From Leptospira perolatii (GTDB taxonomy: Bacteria; Spirochaetota; Leptospiria; Leptospirales; Leptospiraceae): a stretch of 64,000 bases of DNA. The notes under the pieces are model-generated. The model was not told the DNA's origin. It saw nothing but the letters and a program-made list of their open reading frames with translations, and did no database searches. The translations under genes were made by a program, and so were the position numbers. Where the stretch lies: NCBI RefSeq assembly GCF_002811875.1, contig NZ_NPDZ01000010.1, positions 62,001-126,000 of the forward strand, given 5' to 3'. Of this stretch, positions 1-9,149 are shown one piece after another; the stretch's first letter is position 1; every line of letters starts with the position of its first letter.

Positions 1-108
1 AATCCGGCCCCCGCAAGTCTGTTCAAAGAAAAAGAGAAGGCTTGTTTGGTTGCAATCGGTACACAGTTCTCTATAACCGATCTTCCGGACTCTCTTAACC
101 CACTGTAA
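1..108 (+). CDS. 3' end of an unidentified gene (35 C-terminal residues)
   Basis: The frame is open from base 1 to a TAA at 106-108. It gives a tail that ends in SITDLPDSLNPL, with codon use like the neighbouring genes. Too little remains to name the protein. It lies 65 bases upstream of rho on the same strand, so it could be the preceding gene of the rho-rpmE unit. It could also be a chance open frame, because only 35 codons are visible. Confidence 0.5.
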   Translation, partial: NPAPASLFKEKEKACLVAIGTQFSITDLPDSLNPL

Positions 109-173
109 ATCTTACAAAATGACAATCTTGGACCAGTGAAGATATTTTCACGTCCAGAATCCAATGGTATTCT

Positions 174-1583
174 ATGGCTAATGCAAGACGAGATTCAAAG
201 CCCAAAGTCAATCTAGACAATCAAAACGACTATAACGAAGATGAACCGGATTTTCCGGAAGACGATCCCGAAACAGCCGAGATTCGTTCTAGAAAAAGAC
301 GGAGAGGTTCTTATGAAGGACCTGCACCTGCTCCTATTGACTTGGTTGCTTTAAAGAAAAAATCGATCGGTGAATTGATCGACGTGGCCAAAGGTCTTGG
401 AGTAGAAAATACCAGCGGCCTGAAAAAGCAAAATCTCATCTTCGCGGTACTGCAAGCGCAGGCAGAAAGAGAAGGACAGGTCCACGCTGCCGGAGTTATG
501 GAAAAACTTCCGGATGGTTATGGTTTCCTTCGCTCTCCAGATTATAATTATGTTCCGGGACCGGATGATATCTATGTATCTCCTTCTCAAATCAAGTTGT
601 TCGGTCTTCGTACTGGAGATACGGTAGAAGGACAAATTCGTCCTCCCAAAGAGTCAGAAAGATTCTTTGCGATGCTTCGAGTAGAGACAGTCAACGGATA
701 CACCCCCGACGTCGCGAGCAAACGAGCTCTTTTTGACAACTTAACGCCTCTCTATCCAAATGAAAGACTCAGAATGGAGCATGATCCTTCTCAGTTAGAT
801 ACAAGGATCGTCGATCTGATGTGTCCGATCGGAAAAGGGCAGAGGGCTTTGATTGTAGCTCCTCCAAGAACCGGTAAAACGATTCTGATGCAGAACGTAG
901 CGAATGCGATTACCAGAAATCATCCCGAGGTTACGCTGATCGTACTTTTGATCGATGAACGTCCGGAAGAAGTGACCGACATGGCCAGAAACGTACGAGG
1001 AGAAGTCGTAAGTTCTACCTTTGACGAACCAGCGACCCGCCACGTGCAGGTTGCAGAAATGGTCATCGAAAAAGCAAAACGTCTAGTGGAGCACGGAAGA
1101 GATGTGGTCATTCTTTTGGATTCGATCACTCGTTTGGCCAGAGCTTACAACCAAGTGATTCCGACTTCCGGTAAAATACTTTCCGGTGGTGTGGACTCGA
1201 ATGCTTTGCATAAACCGAAACGCTTTTTCGGAGCCGCGAGAAATATCGAAGAGGGTGGTTCTCTTACGATCATTGCGACCGCACTTGTGGATACTGGATC
1301 CAAAATGGACGAGGTGATCTTCGAAGAGTTTAAGGGAACAGGTAATATGGAAATCCATCTGGACCGTAAACTCTCCGACAAACGGATCTTCCCTGCGATC
1401 GACATCAATAAGTCTGGAACTCGTAAAGAGGAACTACTTCTAGCGAAAGAAACACTTCAGAAAGTGTTTGTGCTTCGAAAAGTGCTTTCTCCCATGAGCA
1501 TCACCGAAAGCATGGAATTATTGCTGGATAAAATGCGGCAATCTAAGACAAACGAAGCCTTTTTGGCAAGTATGAACGCTTAG
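174..1583 (+). CDS. rho: Transcription termination factor Rho
   Basis: Hexameric RNA-dependent ATPase that terminates transcription. The 469-residue protein has a charged N-terminal extension (about 1-50), a Rho-N helical domain (about 56-95), a cold-shock-like RNA-binding domain (about 103-175, with [13 protein letters not shown]), and a RecA-type ATPase core. Walker A is APPRTGKT at 229-236 and Walker B is VVILLDS at 311-317, followed by TRLARAYN. It is longer than E. coli Rho (419) because of the N-terminal extension. The ATG at 174 has no obvious Shine-Dalgarno sequence. The rpmE gene follows 21 bases downstream and is probably co-transcribed. Identification is secure. Confidence 0.98.
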   Translation: MANARRDSKPKVNLDNQNDYNEDEPDFPEDDPETAEIRSRKRRRGSYEGPAPAPIDLVALKKKSIGELIDVAKGLGVENTSGLKKQNLIFAVLQAQAEREGQVHAAGVMEKLPDGYGFLRSPDYNYVPGPDDIYVSPSQIKLFGLRTGDTVEGQIRPPKESERFFAMLRVETVNGYTPDVASKRALFDNLTPLYPNERLRMEHDPSQLDTRIVDLMCPIGKGQRALIVAPPRTGKTILMQNVANAITRNHPEVTLIVLLIDERPEEVTDMARNVRGEVVSSTFDEPATRHVQVAEMVIEKAKRLVEHGRDVVILLDSITRLARAYNQVIPTSGKILSGGVDSNALHKPKRFFGAARNIEEGGSLTIIATALVDTGSKMDEVIFEEFKGTGNMEIHLDRKLSDKRIFPAIDINKSGTRKEELLLAKETLQKVFVLRKVLSPMSITESMELLLDKMRQSKTNEAFLASMNA

Positions 1584-1604
1584 ACCCTGAGGTTAGAGGA
1601 ATTT

Positions 1605-1805
1605 ATGAAAACGGATATTCATCCCAAATATGCACCGGCAAAAATCCGCTGCGCCTGCGGAGCTGTTTACGAGACTCGCACAACCGTAGGGGATATTCAT
1701 GTAGAGATTTGCTCGAATTGCCATCCTTATTTTACGGGTAAATCTAAACTGCTGGATACTACCGGTCGAGTAGATAAGTTCAAGAAAAAGTACAAAATGA
1801 AGTAA
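1605..1805 (+). CDS. rpmE: 50S ribosomal protein L31
   Basis: This 66-residue ribosomal protein of the large subunit is the normal length for bacterial L31. It is the zinc-binding (C+) form: cysteines at 16, 18, 36 and 39 (CAC and CSNC) form the zinc ribbon. The [11 protein letters not shown] segment near the C-terminus is typical. An AGAGGA Shine-Dalgarno sequence precedes the ATG. The placement directly after rho is common in bacteria. Confidence 0.97.
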   Translation: MKTDIHPKYAPAKIRCACGAVYETRTTVGDIHVEICSNCHPYFTGKSKLLDTTGRVDKFKKKYKMK

Positions 1806-1864
1806 GCAAGATGTCTTCCGTTTTCGGTTTTCATTCTGTCTAAAGGATTGCCGGAGAGTTTCTC

Positions 1865-2662
1865 ATGAAGGTAATGGATTTCGATAGATATAAGGAAATC
1901 AACGATCAAAGGTTGAATTACCGAGAAATGGAAGATGCTACCGTAGTCTCGAACTATCGTAATGTAGGCTGCGGAGACGGTTATCGCATTTACTTAAAGA
2001 TCGACGAGAACCAGGTCGTCACAGATGCGAGCTACACTACCACTGGCTGCGGTTTCGGGATCGTGGCCTTGGCAATGGCAACCGAGATCGCAAAAGGCAA
2101 GTCTATCTCTGAATTAAAAAAGATAGAAGCTGAGGATCTCGAAAAACTTTTTGAGTTTCCGGAAAGAAGAAAGAACTATCCTCAATCAGCGGTCGCTGCG
2201 TTAAGACAGGCGATACAGGATTTTGAAACCGGACAAGGGATTCCAAAAGAAAAAAGAATCACCGCTGTAAAAGCCAAAGAAATCTTAAAAGAAAAAGGTA
2301 GCCTAAACGGCGAAGACCTTTCCTCGATCATACTCGAAAAAGAGAATTTTGACGGAGTAGATTTTTCTGGTTCGAATTTAAATCACTCCTTTCTTACGAA
2401 TACCAGTTTTTCCGGAGCGAATTTTCAAGGCGCGAAGCTGAGAGGGGCCTTCCTAAACGGAGCCAATCTTCAAAACGCGAATTTTAGAGGAGCGGACCTT
2501 CGGTGGGCAAAACTCGCAGGCGCAAACATAGAAGGCGCTGATTTTACAGACGCGATCTACGATGTGGGAACTAGAGTCGACCAAAAGCAAATTCATATCT
2601 TTTCTGTAATGACGAAAGAGGGAAAAGATCTCTATATGGAGAAGAATGAAGCCGGGCGATAA
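1865..2662 (+). CDS. IscU/NifU-like N-terminal domain fused to pentapeptide repeats
   Basis: The first ~120 of 265 residues align with Fe-S scaffold proteins of the IscU/NifU-N fold. Cys36 lies in NVGCGDGY and Cys62 in TTTGCGFG, in the spacing of IscU Cys37 and Cys63. The third cluster ligand, the HC pair near residue 106, is replaced by Tyr-Pro (KNYPQSA). After a linker rich in Lys and Glu (about 125-150), residues about 151-232 form pentapeptide repeats (A-N/D-F/L-x-G, for example SGANF, QGAKL, RGADL), which fold into a right-handed beta-helix. A short C-terminal tail follows. The scaffold fold is seen in the sequence. A working Fe-S scaffold is doubtful without the third Cys, and the role is unknown. 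Confidence 0.8.
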   Translation: MKVMDFDRYKEINDQRLNYREMEDATVVSNYRNVGCGDGYRIYLKIDENQVVTDASYTTTGCGFGIVALAMATEIAKGKSISELKKIEAEDLEKLFEFPERRKNYPQSAVAALRQAIQDFETGQGIPKEKRITAVKAKEILKEKGSLNGEDLSSIILEKENFDGVDFSGSNLNHSFLTNTSFSGANFQGAKLRGAFLNGANLQNANFRGADLRWAKLAGANIEGADFTDAIYDVGTRVDQKQIHIFSVMTKEGKDLYMEKNEAGR

Positions 2663-2837
2663 AATGAAACTAGTCAAAAGAAGTTTTCTCCTGAACGGGG
2701 TAATCGTCTTAACCGGCTCATTGGTGGAAATTTTAGAAGTAAACGGTGATTCTATTTCAGTTCTCTACAATGATAGGGAAGGCTTTCCGCACACTTTGAA
2801 CAATCTGGTATCCGCAGATTTAGCTCCGATCGACTGA
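2646..2837 (+). CDS. Small conserved-looking protein of unknown function (63 aa)
   Basis: This short ORF overlaps the 3' end of the IscU-like fusion gene by 17 bases, which suggests translational coupling. GGAG stands four bases before the ATG at 2646. A second in-frame ATG at 2664 would give 57 residues. The sequence alternates beta-prone and polar stretches (VIVLTGSLVEILEV, SISVLYNDREGFPHTL), as in a small beta-barrel. No domain is recognised. It may act with the upstream fusion protein, but this rests on position alone. Confidence 0.65.
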   Translation: MKPGDKMKLVKRSFLLNGVIVLTGSLVEILEVNGDSISVLYNDREGFPHTLNNLVSADLAPID

Positions 2838-3105
2838 ATTATTTTTCTTTCCATTAGATACTGAAGAATCTATTGGACATCGACTCAGTTTCCTTTTTAT
2901 GAATTCCTCTCGACGCGGCAGAGATACTTTATGTTTTCTTAATTCGTTTTTCGATTTTGTCGATACGTAAAACGGTTTAGTCTTTTATAACGAACGCTAA
3001 AGAGTTATTTTTAGAATCCGAAATAATTGAATTTCAAAATCCGAGCGGCAAGTTTAAAATCATTCGACTGTTAATCTCTAGTGTATGAGATTTGGATGTG
3101 CGAAT

Positions 3106-3453
3106 ATGATTAAGAAGTTCTTAGCGATTTTGTTTGTTGTGGTGTCACTGTTTTCGGCGACACAGTGTACTATACTCGATGACATTCCGATTATCGGAGG
3201 ACTTTTCGAAGACGATGACCAAGAGCAAAAAGACAAAGACATGCAAAGGTTGTTCGTTCTAGTTGTGGTTCTTTCTAATAATGGACATAACGGAAATCCG
3301 GCGATCTATTCTATGAAAAGTCCGGATCTTGCGGGCAATGCCGCTTTTCAAGCTGAGTGGGCAAGTCTCTCTGTGAAGGATCAGGGAACTGTTTGCACGA
3401 TGGCATATGCCGTGGATGCAAACAATCCAACATTAGCAAAGTATTGTTTTTAG
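3106..3453 (+). CDS. Putative small lipoprotein
   Basis: From the ATG at 3106 the 115-residue product starts with MIKK, a hydrophobic stretch ([12 protein letters not shown]) and a loose spirochaetal lipobox, SATQC, with the lipidated Cys at 21. An upstream ATG at 3085 would add seven residues and hide the signal. The mature part is acidic at first ([19 protein letters not shown]) and then has no recognised domain. Two further cysteines near the C-terminus could form a disulfide. It ends tail-to-tail with ispG with a 4-base overlap. Probably periplasmic or outer-membrane anchored; function unknown. Confidence 0.7.
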   Translation: MIKKFLAILFVVVSLFSATQCTILDDIPIIGGLFEDDDQEQKDKDMQRLFVLVVVLSNNGHNGNPAIYSMKSPDLAGNAAFQAEWASLSVKDQGTVCTMAYAVDANNPTLAKYCF

Positions 3454-5453
3454 CCTGCTTCTACTTTTTGCTTGGTCGGCTCTGTCCACATTCCGGATTG
3501 CTTGATTAACTCTACGAGTTTTTCGTCCGCTATTTCGTAAGGAATATTCTTCATTACGATTTCTTTACCCTTGTACAGGTGGACTTTGCCCGGGCCGGCC
3601 CCCACATATCCGAAATCCGCATCTGCCATTTCACCCGGACCGTTTACGATGCAGCCCATGACAGCGATTTTGACTCCCTTTAAGTGCTCTGTTTTCTCTT
3701 TGATTCTTGCGGTGGTGCTCTGAAGATCGAATAGGGTTCTTCCACAAGAAGGACAGGAAATATATTCAGTTTTTGTTAAGCGTAACCTAGTTGCCTGTAA
3801 AAGATCAAATCCAAGTTGCAGGGATTCTTCAGGCTCTGCTTGGAAAACGTTCAATCGAATCACATCACCGATTCCATCCACTAGAAGACCTCCGATTCCG
3901 ATGGAGGATTCATAGAGTGCGGTTTCCAAATTCGGAAACTCTCCGTACAATATGATCGGATAATCGAAGTCGCTCAGGATCTTGGCCAATTTTCTATAAT
4001 CGTGCAGGATATGCTGGGTTTTTAATGAGAAAATTACGGATTCGATTCCTTCTGATTTGAGCAGCTCCGGAAGTCCTTTGAGCGTTTCGATTTGGTAGCT
4101 CGGAACCAGTAGTTCTGTGGAGGCTTTTCCTTCTCTCTCTTTCAAAAATTCTATGAGAGTGTTCTCGTTGGAAAAATGTTGAAAAGGATCGAGCACCACT
4201 TTTGGAAATACTTTCAAATCTTCTAATGCATCTCCGAAGAGCAAATTCAATTGGTCTACTTGGACACAAATCGGAATCGAAATCGATTTTGCACATTCTA
4301 TGAATTCTTCCCGGACAAACTGGTCTATAGGATAGGAAACGGAGATAAATTCTAGTTCCAACAACGAGTTTGCAGCGAACTTTTTCAACTTATCTACTTT
4401 GGCGACGAATTCGTCCTTGTTTGTAAAAGGCAGAACGGATTCCACTCTGACTGGATTGGTATCTCCGATTGTTTGGCTACCGATAGTGATAGGCTTGCTA
4501 TAAAATCTTTGTGTCGAGTAAGGATTTCTGAATTCTGCGTAACCGTTTCCATTTCCTTCCGGAAATCTTTGGTGGTTAAATTTGTCTGCTAAGAGCTTTG
4601 CTACGGGAATTTCGTGAATCGCATCTTCTGTTAGTGAAACTCGAATCGTATCTCCGAGTCCGTCTTCCAAAAGCGAACCGATTCCGATCGAAGATTTGAT
4701 CCTTCCGTCTTTTCCGTCTCCCGCTTCTGTTACTCCTAGGTGGAGCGGATAATCCATTTGCAATTCTAAAAATCGACTCGAAAGAAGTCGGTACGCCTGT
4801 ACCATCACTTGTGGATTCGAAGCTTTCATGCTTACTATGATATCTTTGTAATTTAGAGATTCTGCAATTCGGATGAATTCGATCGCTGATTCCACCATTC
4901 CCTGGGGAGTATCTCCGTATCGATTCATGATTCTGTCCGAGAGAGAACCGTGATTGGTTCCGATTCTCATGGCGACTCCTAGTTCTTTGCATCGCAAGAC
5001 TAAAGGAGAAAAAACCTCGGAGATTCTTTCCAACTCTTCTTTGTATTCTAAATCGGTATATTCTCTAACCGCGAATTTCTTCTTATCCGCGAAATTCCCA
5101 GGATTGATCCGAATTTTCTCGACCCATTCGACGGCTTTCATCGCAACACTCGGAGTAAAGTGAATGTCTGCAACCAGTGGAACCTTGCTGCCGAGCTTTT
5201 TTAATTCATTTCTAATATTGGGTAGATTATCTGCATCCGCTTGGGATGGCACTGTTAAACGAACGATCTCGCAGCCCGCCCTTTCTAACTCCAGGATTTG
5301 TCGAACCGATCCCTCGGTATCGCAAGTGTCCGAAGTAATCATGGATTGGACTCGAATCGGATTGTCTCCTCCGATTCCTATGGGACCGACCATGACTTCT
5401 CTAGTTCTGCGTCTTTTGTAGTAGAATGGGGAATGGTTATAGCGGAAGTTCAT
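3450..5453 (-). CDS. ispG: 4-hydroxy-3-methylbut-2-en-1-yl diphosphate synthase (long form)
   Basis: IspG (GcpE) converts MEcPP to HMBPP in the MEP isoprenoid pathway using a [4Fe-4S] cluster. The ATG at 5453 gives 667 residues beginning [10 protein letters not shown], as in long IspG proteins; the open frame extends to a GTG at 5522. The N-terminal TIM barrel carries [13 protein letters not shown] and RINPGNF. A central insertion of about 250 residues sets this apart from the ~370-residue E. coli type and matches the three-domain form of chlamydiae, spirochaetes and plants. Cluster ligands are the CPSC pair and the Cys of GCIVNGPGE near the C-terminus. It is transcribed alone on the minus strand. 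Confidence 0.96.
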   Translation of the reverse strand: MNFRYNHSPFYYKRRRTREVMVGPIGIGGDNPIRVQSMITSDTCDTEGSVRQILELERAGCEIVRLTVPSQADADNLPNIRNELKKLGSKVPLVADIHFTPSVAMKAVEWVEKIRINPGNFADKKKFAVREYTDLEYKEELERISEVFSPLVLRCKELGVAMRIGTNHGSLSDRIMNRYGDTPQGMVESAIEFIRIAESLNYKDIIVSMKASNPQVMVQAYRLLSSRFLELQMDYPLHLGVTEAGDGKDGRIKSSIGIGSLLEDGLGDTIRVSLTEDAIHEIPVAKLLADKFNHQRFPEGNGNGYAEFRNPYSTQRFYSKPITIGSQTIGDTNPVRVESVLPFTNKDEFVAKVDKLKKFAANSLLELEFISVSYPIDQFVREEFIECAKSISIPICVQVDQLNLLFGDALEDLKVFPKVVLDPFQHFSNENTLIEFLKEREGKASTELLVPSYQIETLKGLPELLKSEGIESVIFSLKTQHILHDYRKLAKILSDFDYPIILYGEFPNLETALYESSIGIGGLLVDGIGDVIRLNVFQAEPEESLQLGFDLLQATRLRLTKTEYISCPSCGRTLFDLQSTTARIKEKTEHLKGVKIAVMGCIVNGPGEMADADFGYVGAGPGKVHLYKGKEIVMKNIPYEIADEKLVELIKQSGMWTEPTKQKVEAG

Positions 5454-5936
5454 GGGTGCTCTTTGGTTCCATTTAGGAGGGGGCAAAACGCTTGTCATTT
5501 CGGATTTTTTAGAAATATGCACTGAATCTGATCCATTTTTCGGAATTTGCAGTAGTTCCTACCTCGTATTTTATACAAGCAAAGAGGCAGGTAAATGGAA
5601 CAAATTGAAAGATATCGGCTTCTTACGTTTTGTTCTTAATTTTGTTTCCTAAGGATATTTCTCCTTCTATTCTACTTTGCGGCCTTTCCGGATTTTTTTC
5701 TGCAAGGTTTCTGCACTCAGTATTTCCGCCCGACAGCTTTTGATGAATTTTTATGAGCATTTAATGTTTTAGTTTAAGCGAAGTCTTAGAATCGATCCTT
5801 CGGACCAATCCACCGGACGATTGTTCACTCCTTGGAAAGAGTCATTCATTCCGAAATTGCTCCAGCAAAAGTAAATACATTTGAAAAAATTTATCTTAGA
5901 CTCTCATGCTGGAGACCGGTGTCTGATAAGAACATT

Positions 5937-6824
5937 ATGGAATTATTAAATAGAAGGAAACGCTTAGTAAGGATTCTGCCGATATTCGGGATCTCTTGTA
6001 TCTTATATTGTTCGGAAAATCCAAAAAATTTAGCGGAACTTACCGCCGCAAAGTTATTGTTAGATGGAATAAATGCTCCAGTTCCTGTTCCGGTTGGAGA
6101 TCCTGCGCCTCCGGGTCAGCCACAAAATGCTCCGGATCTTCAAGATTCCGATATCGCTAGCTCAGATATCTCGAGCGGGTCCAACTTCAGCGGTTTATTC
6201 TCCGTCCAAGCCATTAATTTTAATCTATCGGTTCATGATAATACGACAATCTCGGCCTTTATCGGTGGCCAAAGTATGGCCCTGCTGCCGAACAATACCG
6301 TAGTAAATTCATTCTCCCATTGGACGGTTACCTCGGGACAATTGGCCGAACCTGGAGCGCACCCTCCGGTTTTGGTAGGACCTACCGATCGAAAATTGAA
6401 GATGCTGATTGTCGCAAGAAACGAATTCGGAATTTCTTCCAAAGTCAAACAGGTAGGCCAAACTCATTTTTGCACCGGGGCAGCAGTTCTTCCTGCAACC
6501 ATAGGGAACTGTGGGACGTTATGCGCTACGGCGAATTTGAACGGAAATAACGTAGAATTTAAGTCCAACTTTACGATTTCCCAAGATACATTCGCATATC
6601 TTTATACAGATGTTTTCGTTGCCCAACCGATCTCGTTTTCTATTCCCGCGGCACCATTCGGTGCTTTCGAAAAGTATGAACCAATCCCGGTCGAAACATA
6701 CACCGCGAGCACGAAATTAGATCGTACAACTTTTGAATTCATGTGCGTGGAAGTGAGTGCCTATTCTTTCGCCACAGATCCGTTTAACGATCACTTTAGT
6801 AGAGGTAGGGTGATTGTCCCCTAA
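5937..6824 (+). CDS. Putative lipoprotein of unknown function
   Basis: The open frame begins at 5832. A start at the ATG at 5937 gives a convincing lipoprotein signal: a basic N-region (NRRKRLVR), a hydrophobic core (ILPIFGIS) and lipobox CILYC with Cys at 25. The mature 270 residues begin with a Pro-rich linker (APVPVPVGDPAPPGQPQ) and then read as a beta-rich domain with several Cys (HFCTG, GNCGTLCAT, EFMCVEV). No family is recognised. It is flanked by noncoding DNA on both sides and is likely transcribed alone. Surface or periplasmic location is inferred. Confidence 0.75.
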   Translation: MELLNRRKRLVRILPIFGISCILYCSENPKNLAELTAAKLLLDGINAPVPVPVGDPAPPGQPQNAPDLQDSDIASSDISSGSNFSGLFSVQAINFNLSVHDNTTISAFIGGQSMALLPNNTVVNSFSHWTVTSGQLAEPGAHPPVLVGPTDRKLKMLIVARNEFGISSKVKQVGQTHFCTGAAVLPATIGNCGTLCATANLNGNNVEFKSNFTISQDTFAYLYTDVFVAQPISFSIPAAPFGAFEKYEPIPVETYTASTKLDRTTFEFMCVEVSAYSFATDPFNDHFSRGRVIVP

Positions 6825-7623
6825 TTTATAAGCGGAAGCATTCTCGTAACAAGTTCCGATTGAGTTTAAGAGATTACTTGGTGTCGCTGGGAGGAAATAC
6901 TTGGTCGAAGTAACGCATTTCTACTGGAAGGAGCGCATTTCTACTCTTGCTAGACTCTCTGTTCATTCTTGAGACCCCTCTATCGGCAGAATGCAAATTT
7001 TCCAAAAGGTAAAAAATTCTAAGATTCGAATTTGAGATCGGGGGGGCGGAACTCCGATACTTTGTTTTAGAAAGTCTGAAAAGATTTTCGACGCAAAGGC
7101 CTCGGTATGGAATTTTTGGAATCGAAAGACGAGTCGGAGAATAAATCCTATCGAATCCGCCTAACTGTTGCCATTTATAGAAATAATATATTATCCTACA
7201 AAAACGATATTGTAGTTCCCTCGTTTTATCCAAGAAGGAACGAGGCCCGAGCTCATATCAGCAGAGAAGTCAAAGAAAGATTGGCTCACTCTTCCTTCTT
7301 TAGATCTCCCCGCCCTGACTATGATTTGGTCCGGTATTCCGAAGAGGCTACTTGCAATACTTTTTTGCGCTATCGCATCGTTCAAACTACCAGTACGGGC
7401 GAGAGCATCTCTAGATCGAATCCATAGTTCTTTAATCTGGGCTTCGGAAATCGCAGCCTTCGCCCTTCGCCGAAACCTCCTGTTTTTAGCTCCGGGTCGC
7501 TGCGCAATCCTGCTCCGCTTCTCCTTCTTGCGCGATTTCCGAATCCAACCTTCGCACTTTGATTCTTTTTAAGTCTTGAATCTTGGAACATAGTTGTAAA
7601 AATTTGACTCGAAACTTCGAATT
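6825..7623. other. Gene-poor region with direct and inverted repeats
   Basis: No convincing gene was found in these 799 bases. The short ORFs on both strands overlap each other and have compositions unlike the neighbours, with many Arg, Ser and Cys. A 12-base direct repeat, CGCATTTCTACT, occurs at 6914-6925 and 6934-6945. A perfect 12-base inverted repeat has arms at 7443-7454 and 7532-7543 within a GC-richer patch (about 7440-7560). The minus frame at 7191-7385 looks more protein-like than the plus frames and may be a gene remnant. Confidence 0.5.
7443..7543. repeat. 12-base perfect inverted repeat flanking a GC-richer patch
   Basis: The left arm TTCGGAAATCGC (7443-7454) is the exact reverse complement of GCGATTTCCGAA (7532-7543), with 77 bases between them. 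The enclosed stretch is richer in C and G than its surroundings. It may be one copy of an extragenic repeat or a small non-autonomous element. Copies elsewhere cannot be judged from this window. Confidence 0.5.
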
Positions 7624-8916
7624 ATGGCAGATGAGCGCAAGGTCATAGAAAGAAAAGCGGACGGAGAATTCGGTCTTACTTCCTACGGGGAGTTCCTCAG
7701 TTATTTCCACACTCATATTCAATTATTTGGAAATCTCATTTCTCAAAAAAAGATTCCGGCTAAGGACCAGGATGCGCTAAAAACTAAGATTCGATCTTAT
7801 ATCGTTACACATGTTCAAAAAACGGATCATTTTTTTGACCAATTGCCTCAGTTCGCCCAGTTTCTAGGAATCAGCACCCAGGAACTTTCTTCCTTCATGA
7901 ATCGGAACTTCCTGAATTCTTTGAACAAGGTAAAGGCAAAGATGATCGAGCAGGAGCTCGCTCAGGAAAAGACTCCTAAAAAGAAGAGATATTCTAAAAT
8001 CACGGACGAAATCCTGGACGGCTTAGGTTTCATCTTTCCTGCGGGTCATAAATTTGAACAGGAAGAAGCTTATCTTTATTTGGTAAATACTGCCACAGGA
8101 AAGAAGATAGAAGCAGCCGCGGTTACGGAGCTGATCAAGGAAGAAGAAAAAGCACAAAAAGAAGGAAAGCCTAAGCCTGTCGCAGCGCCTGTTCGAAGAG
8201 GCCCAGAAACTCCGATCACACAAGAAATATTAGCAAAATATAATTCTCTTTTCAGTGGAAAGCCTTTGGTTCTGAAGAAAGAGGAATTAGAGCCGGACAA
8301 CGATATCCCCGTAAATGAAGAAGTTTCGGAAAGCGAACTCTCCGATGTGGAAGATTTGAACTTTACCGGAGATTTCTCATTTCAGGAAGATTCGGAACCT
8401 AGCGATCCGCCGGTAAGTATTCCGTTTTCGAAATATATGGATCACGTGAACAAGGTCAGGGCTTACCAGAAAGCAGGACAGGTGGACGAATACAAGCGTT
8501 GGCTGTCCATGCTGCCCGCCGAAGAAAGCGTGCTAGTTCAGTTACAGACTGCTTTGTTAAAAGAAACCAAAGGAGAAGTGGTGGATTGGGAAGGCACGAT
8601 TTCTCAGATCTCGAATCGAACCGGCCTTTCCACGCATAGAGTGAGAAAGGTTTTGGACTTGGGCAGAGATTTTCTTAGAATCAGAACCGTCCTTGAGTCT
8701 TCTTGGAATAAGGCGAGAGCTGCAAATCCTGGAATTGCCGAATTAGTACGCAAGGCCTGGCCTCATATTTTGAAAGTAATGGATGAATATCCTGACTTTT
8801 CGTCTCTGCGGAATAAGATGGAGCAATTGTTCTCTAGAATTCCGGATGCGAATCACCGCAAGATACTCTCCGACCTATTCTTGAATCCGATTTTGTCTGT
8901 CAGAGTTTCTAGCTAA
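7624..8916 (+). CDS. Hypothetical protein (430 aa)
   Basis: No family is recognised. The N-terminal ~110 residues look helical (FGNLISQKKIPAKDQDALK, FLGISTQELSSFMNRNF). Then comes a Lys/Glu-rich segment and a proline-containing linker (KPKPVAAPVRRGPETP). A strongly acidic stretch at about 228-265 (EEVSESELSDVEDL) leads to a second helical domain to the C-terminus. There is no signal peptide or membrane segment, so it is probably cytoplasmic. The ATG at 7624 follows an AT-rich leader without a clear Shine-Dalgarno sequence. It stands alone, 233 bases before gltB. Confidence 0.8.
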   Translation: MADERKVIERKADGEFGLTSYGEFLSYFHTHIQLFGNLISQKKIPAKDQDALKTKIRSYIVTHVQKTDHFFDQLPQFAQFLGISTQELSSFMNRNFLNSLNKVKAKMIEQELAQEKTPKKKRYSKITDEILDGLGFIFPAGHKFEQEEAYLYLVNTATGKKIEAAAVTELIKEEEKAQKEGKPKPVAAPVRRGPETPITQEILAKYNSLFSGKPLVLKKEELEPDNDIPVNEEVSESELSDVEDLNFTGDFSFQEDSEPSDPPVSIPFSKYMDHVNKVRAYQKAGQVDEYKRWLSMLPAEESVLVQLQTALLKETKGEVVDWEGTISQISNRTGLSTHRVRKVLDLGRDFLRIRTVLESSWNKARAANPGIAELVRKAWPHILKVMDEYPDFSSLRNKMEQLFSRIPDANHRKILSDLFLNPILSVRVSS

Positions 8917-9149
8917 ACACCAGTCTTAACTCTGGAAAATAAGTGCGGTCTAAGTACTGAGACAAGTTTCGATTTGCTGTCTTTGCTTAAAAAGATCGTT
9001 TCCAATATACCCGCGCGTTAATTTACTGGTCGTAAGAATCGGAAAATTGCCGGAAAAATCAGCCGTCGAGTGCATCAGAGATAGGATTTCCAAACTTATC
9101 TGGGCCGGAGCCGCGCAATGCCCCGGATTCAAGAAGAGGAAACTCGCGG

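Noticed and set aside
109..173. Short partial palindrome GTGAAGATATTTTCAC upstream of rho
   Set aside because: The pairing is short, with A-T pairs in the middle, so no attenuator or operator can be supported.
6874..7233. Minus-strand ORF of 119 residues in the gap after the lipoprotein gene
   Set aside because: Composition is rich in Arg, Ser and Tyr, the frame overlaps two plus-strand ORFs of equal quality, and no Shine-Dalgarno sequence or homology pattern supports it.
7107..7427. Plus-strand ORF of 106 residues
   Set aside because: It overlaps a minus-strand frame, has no recognisable domain and no clear ribosome binding site. It is treated as part of the repeat-like region.
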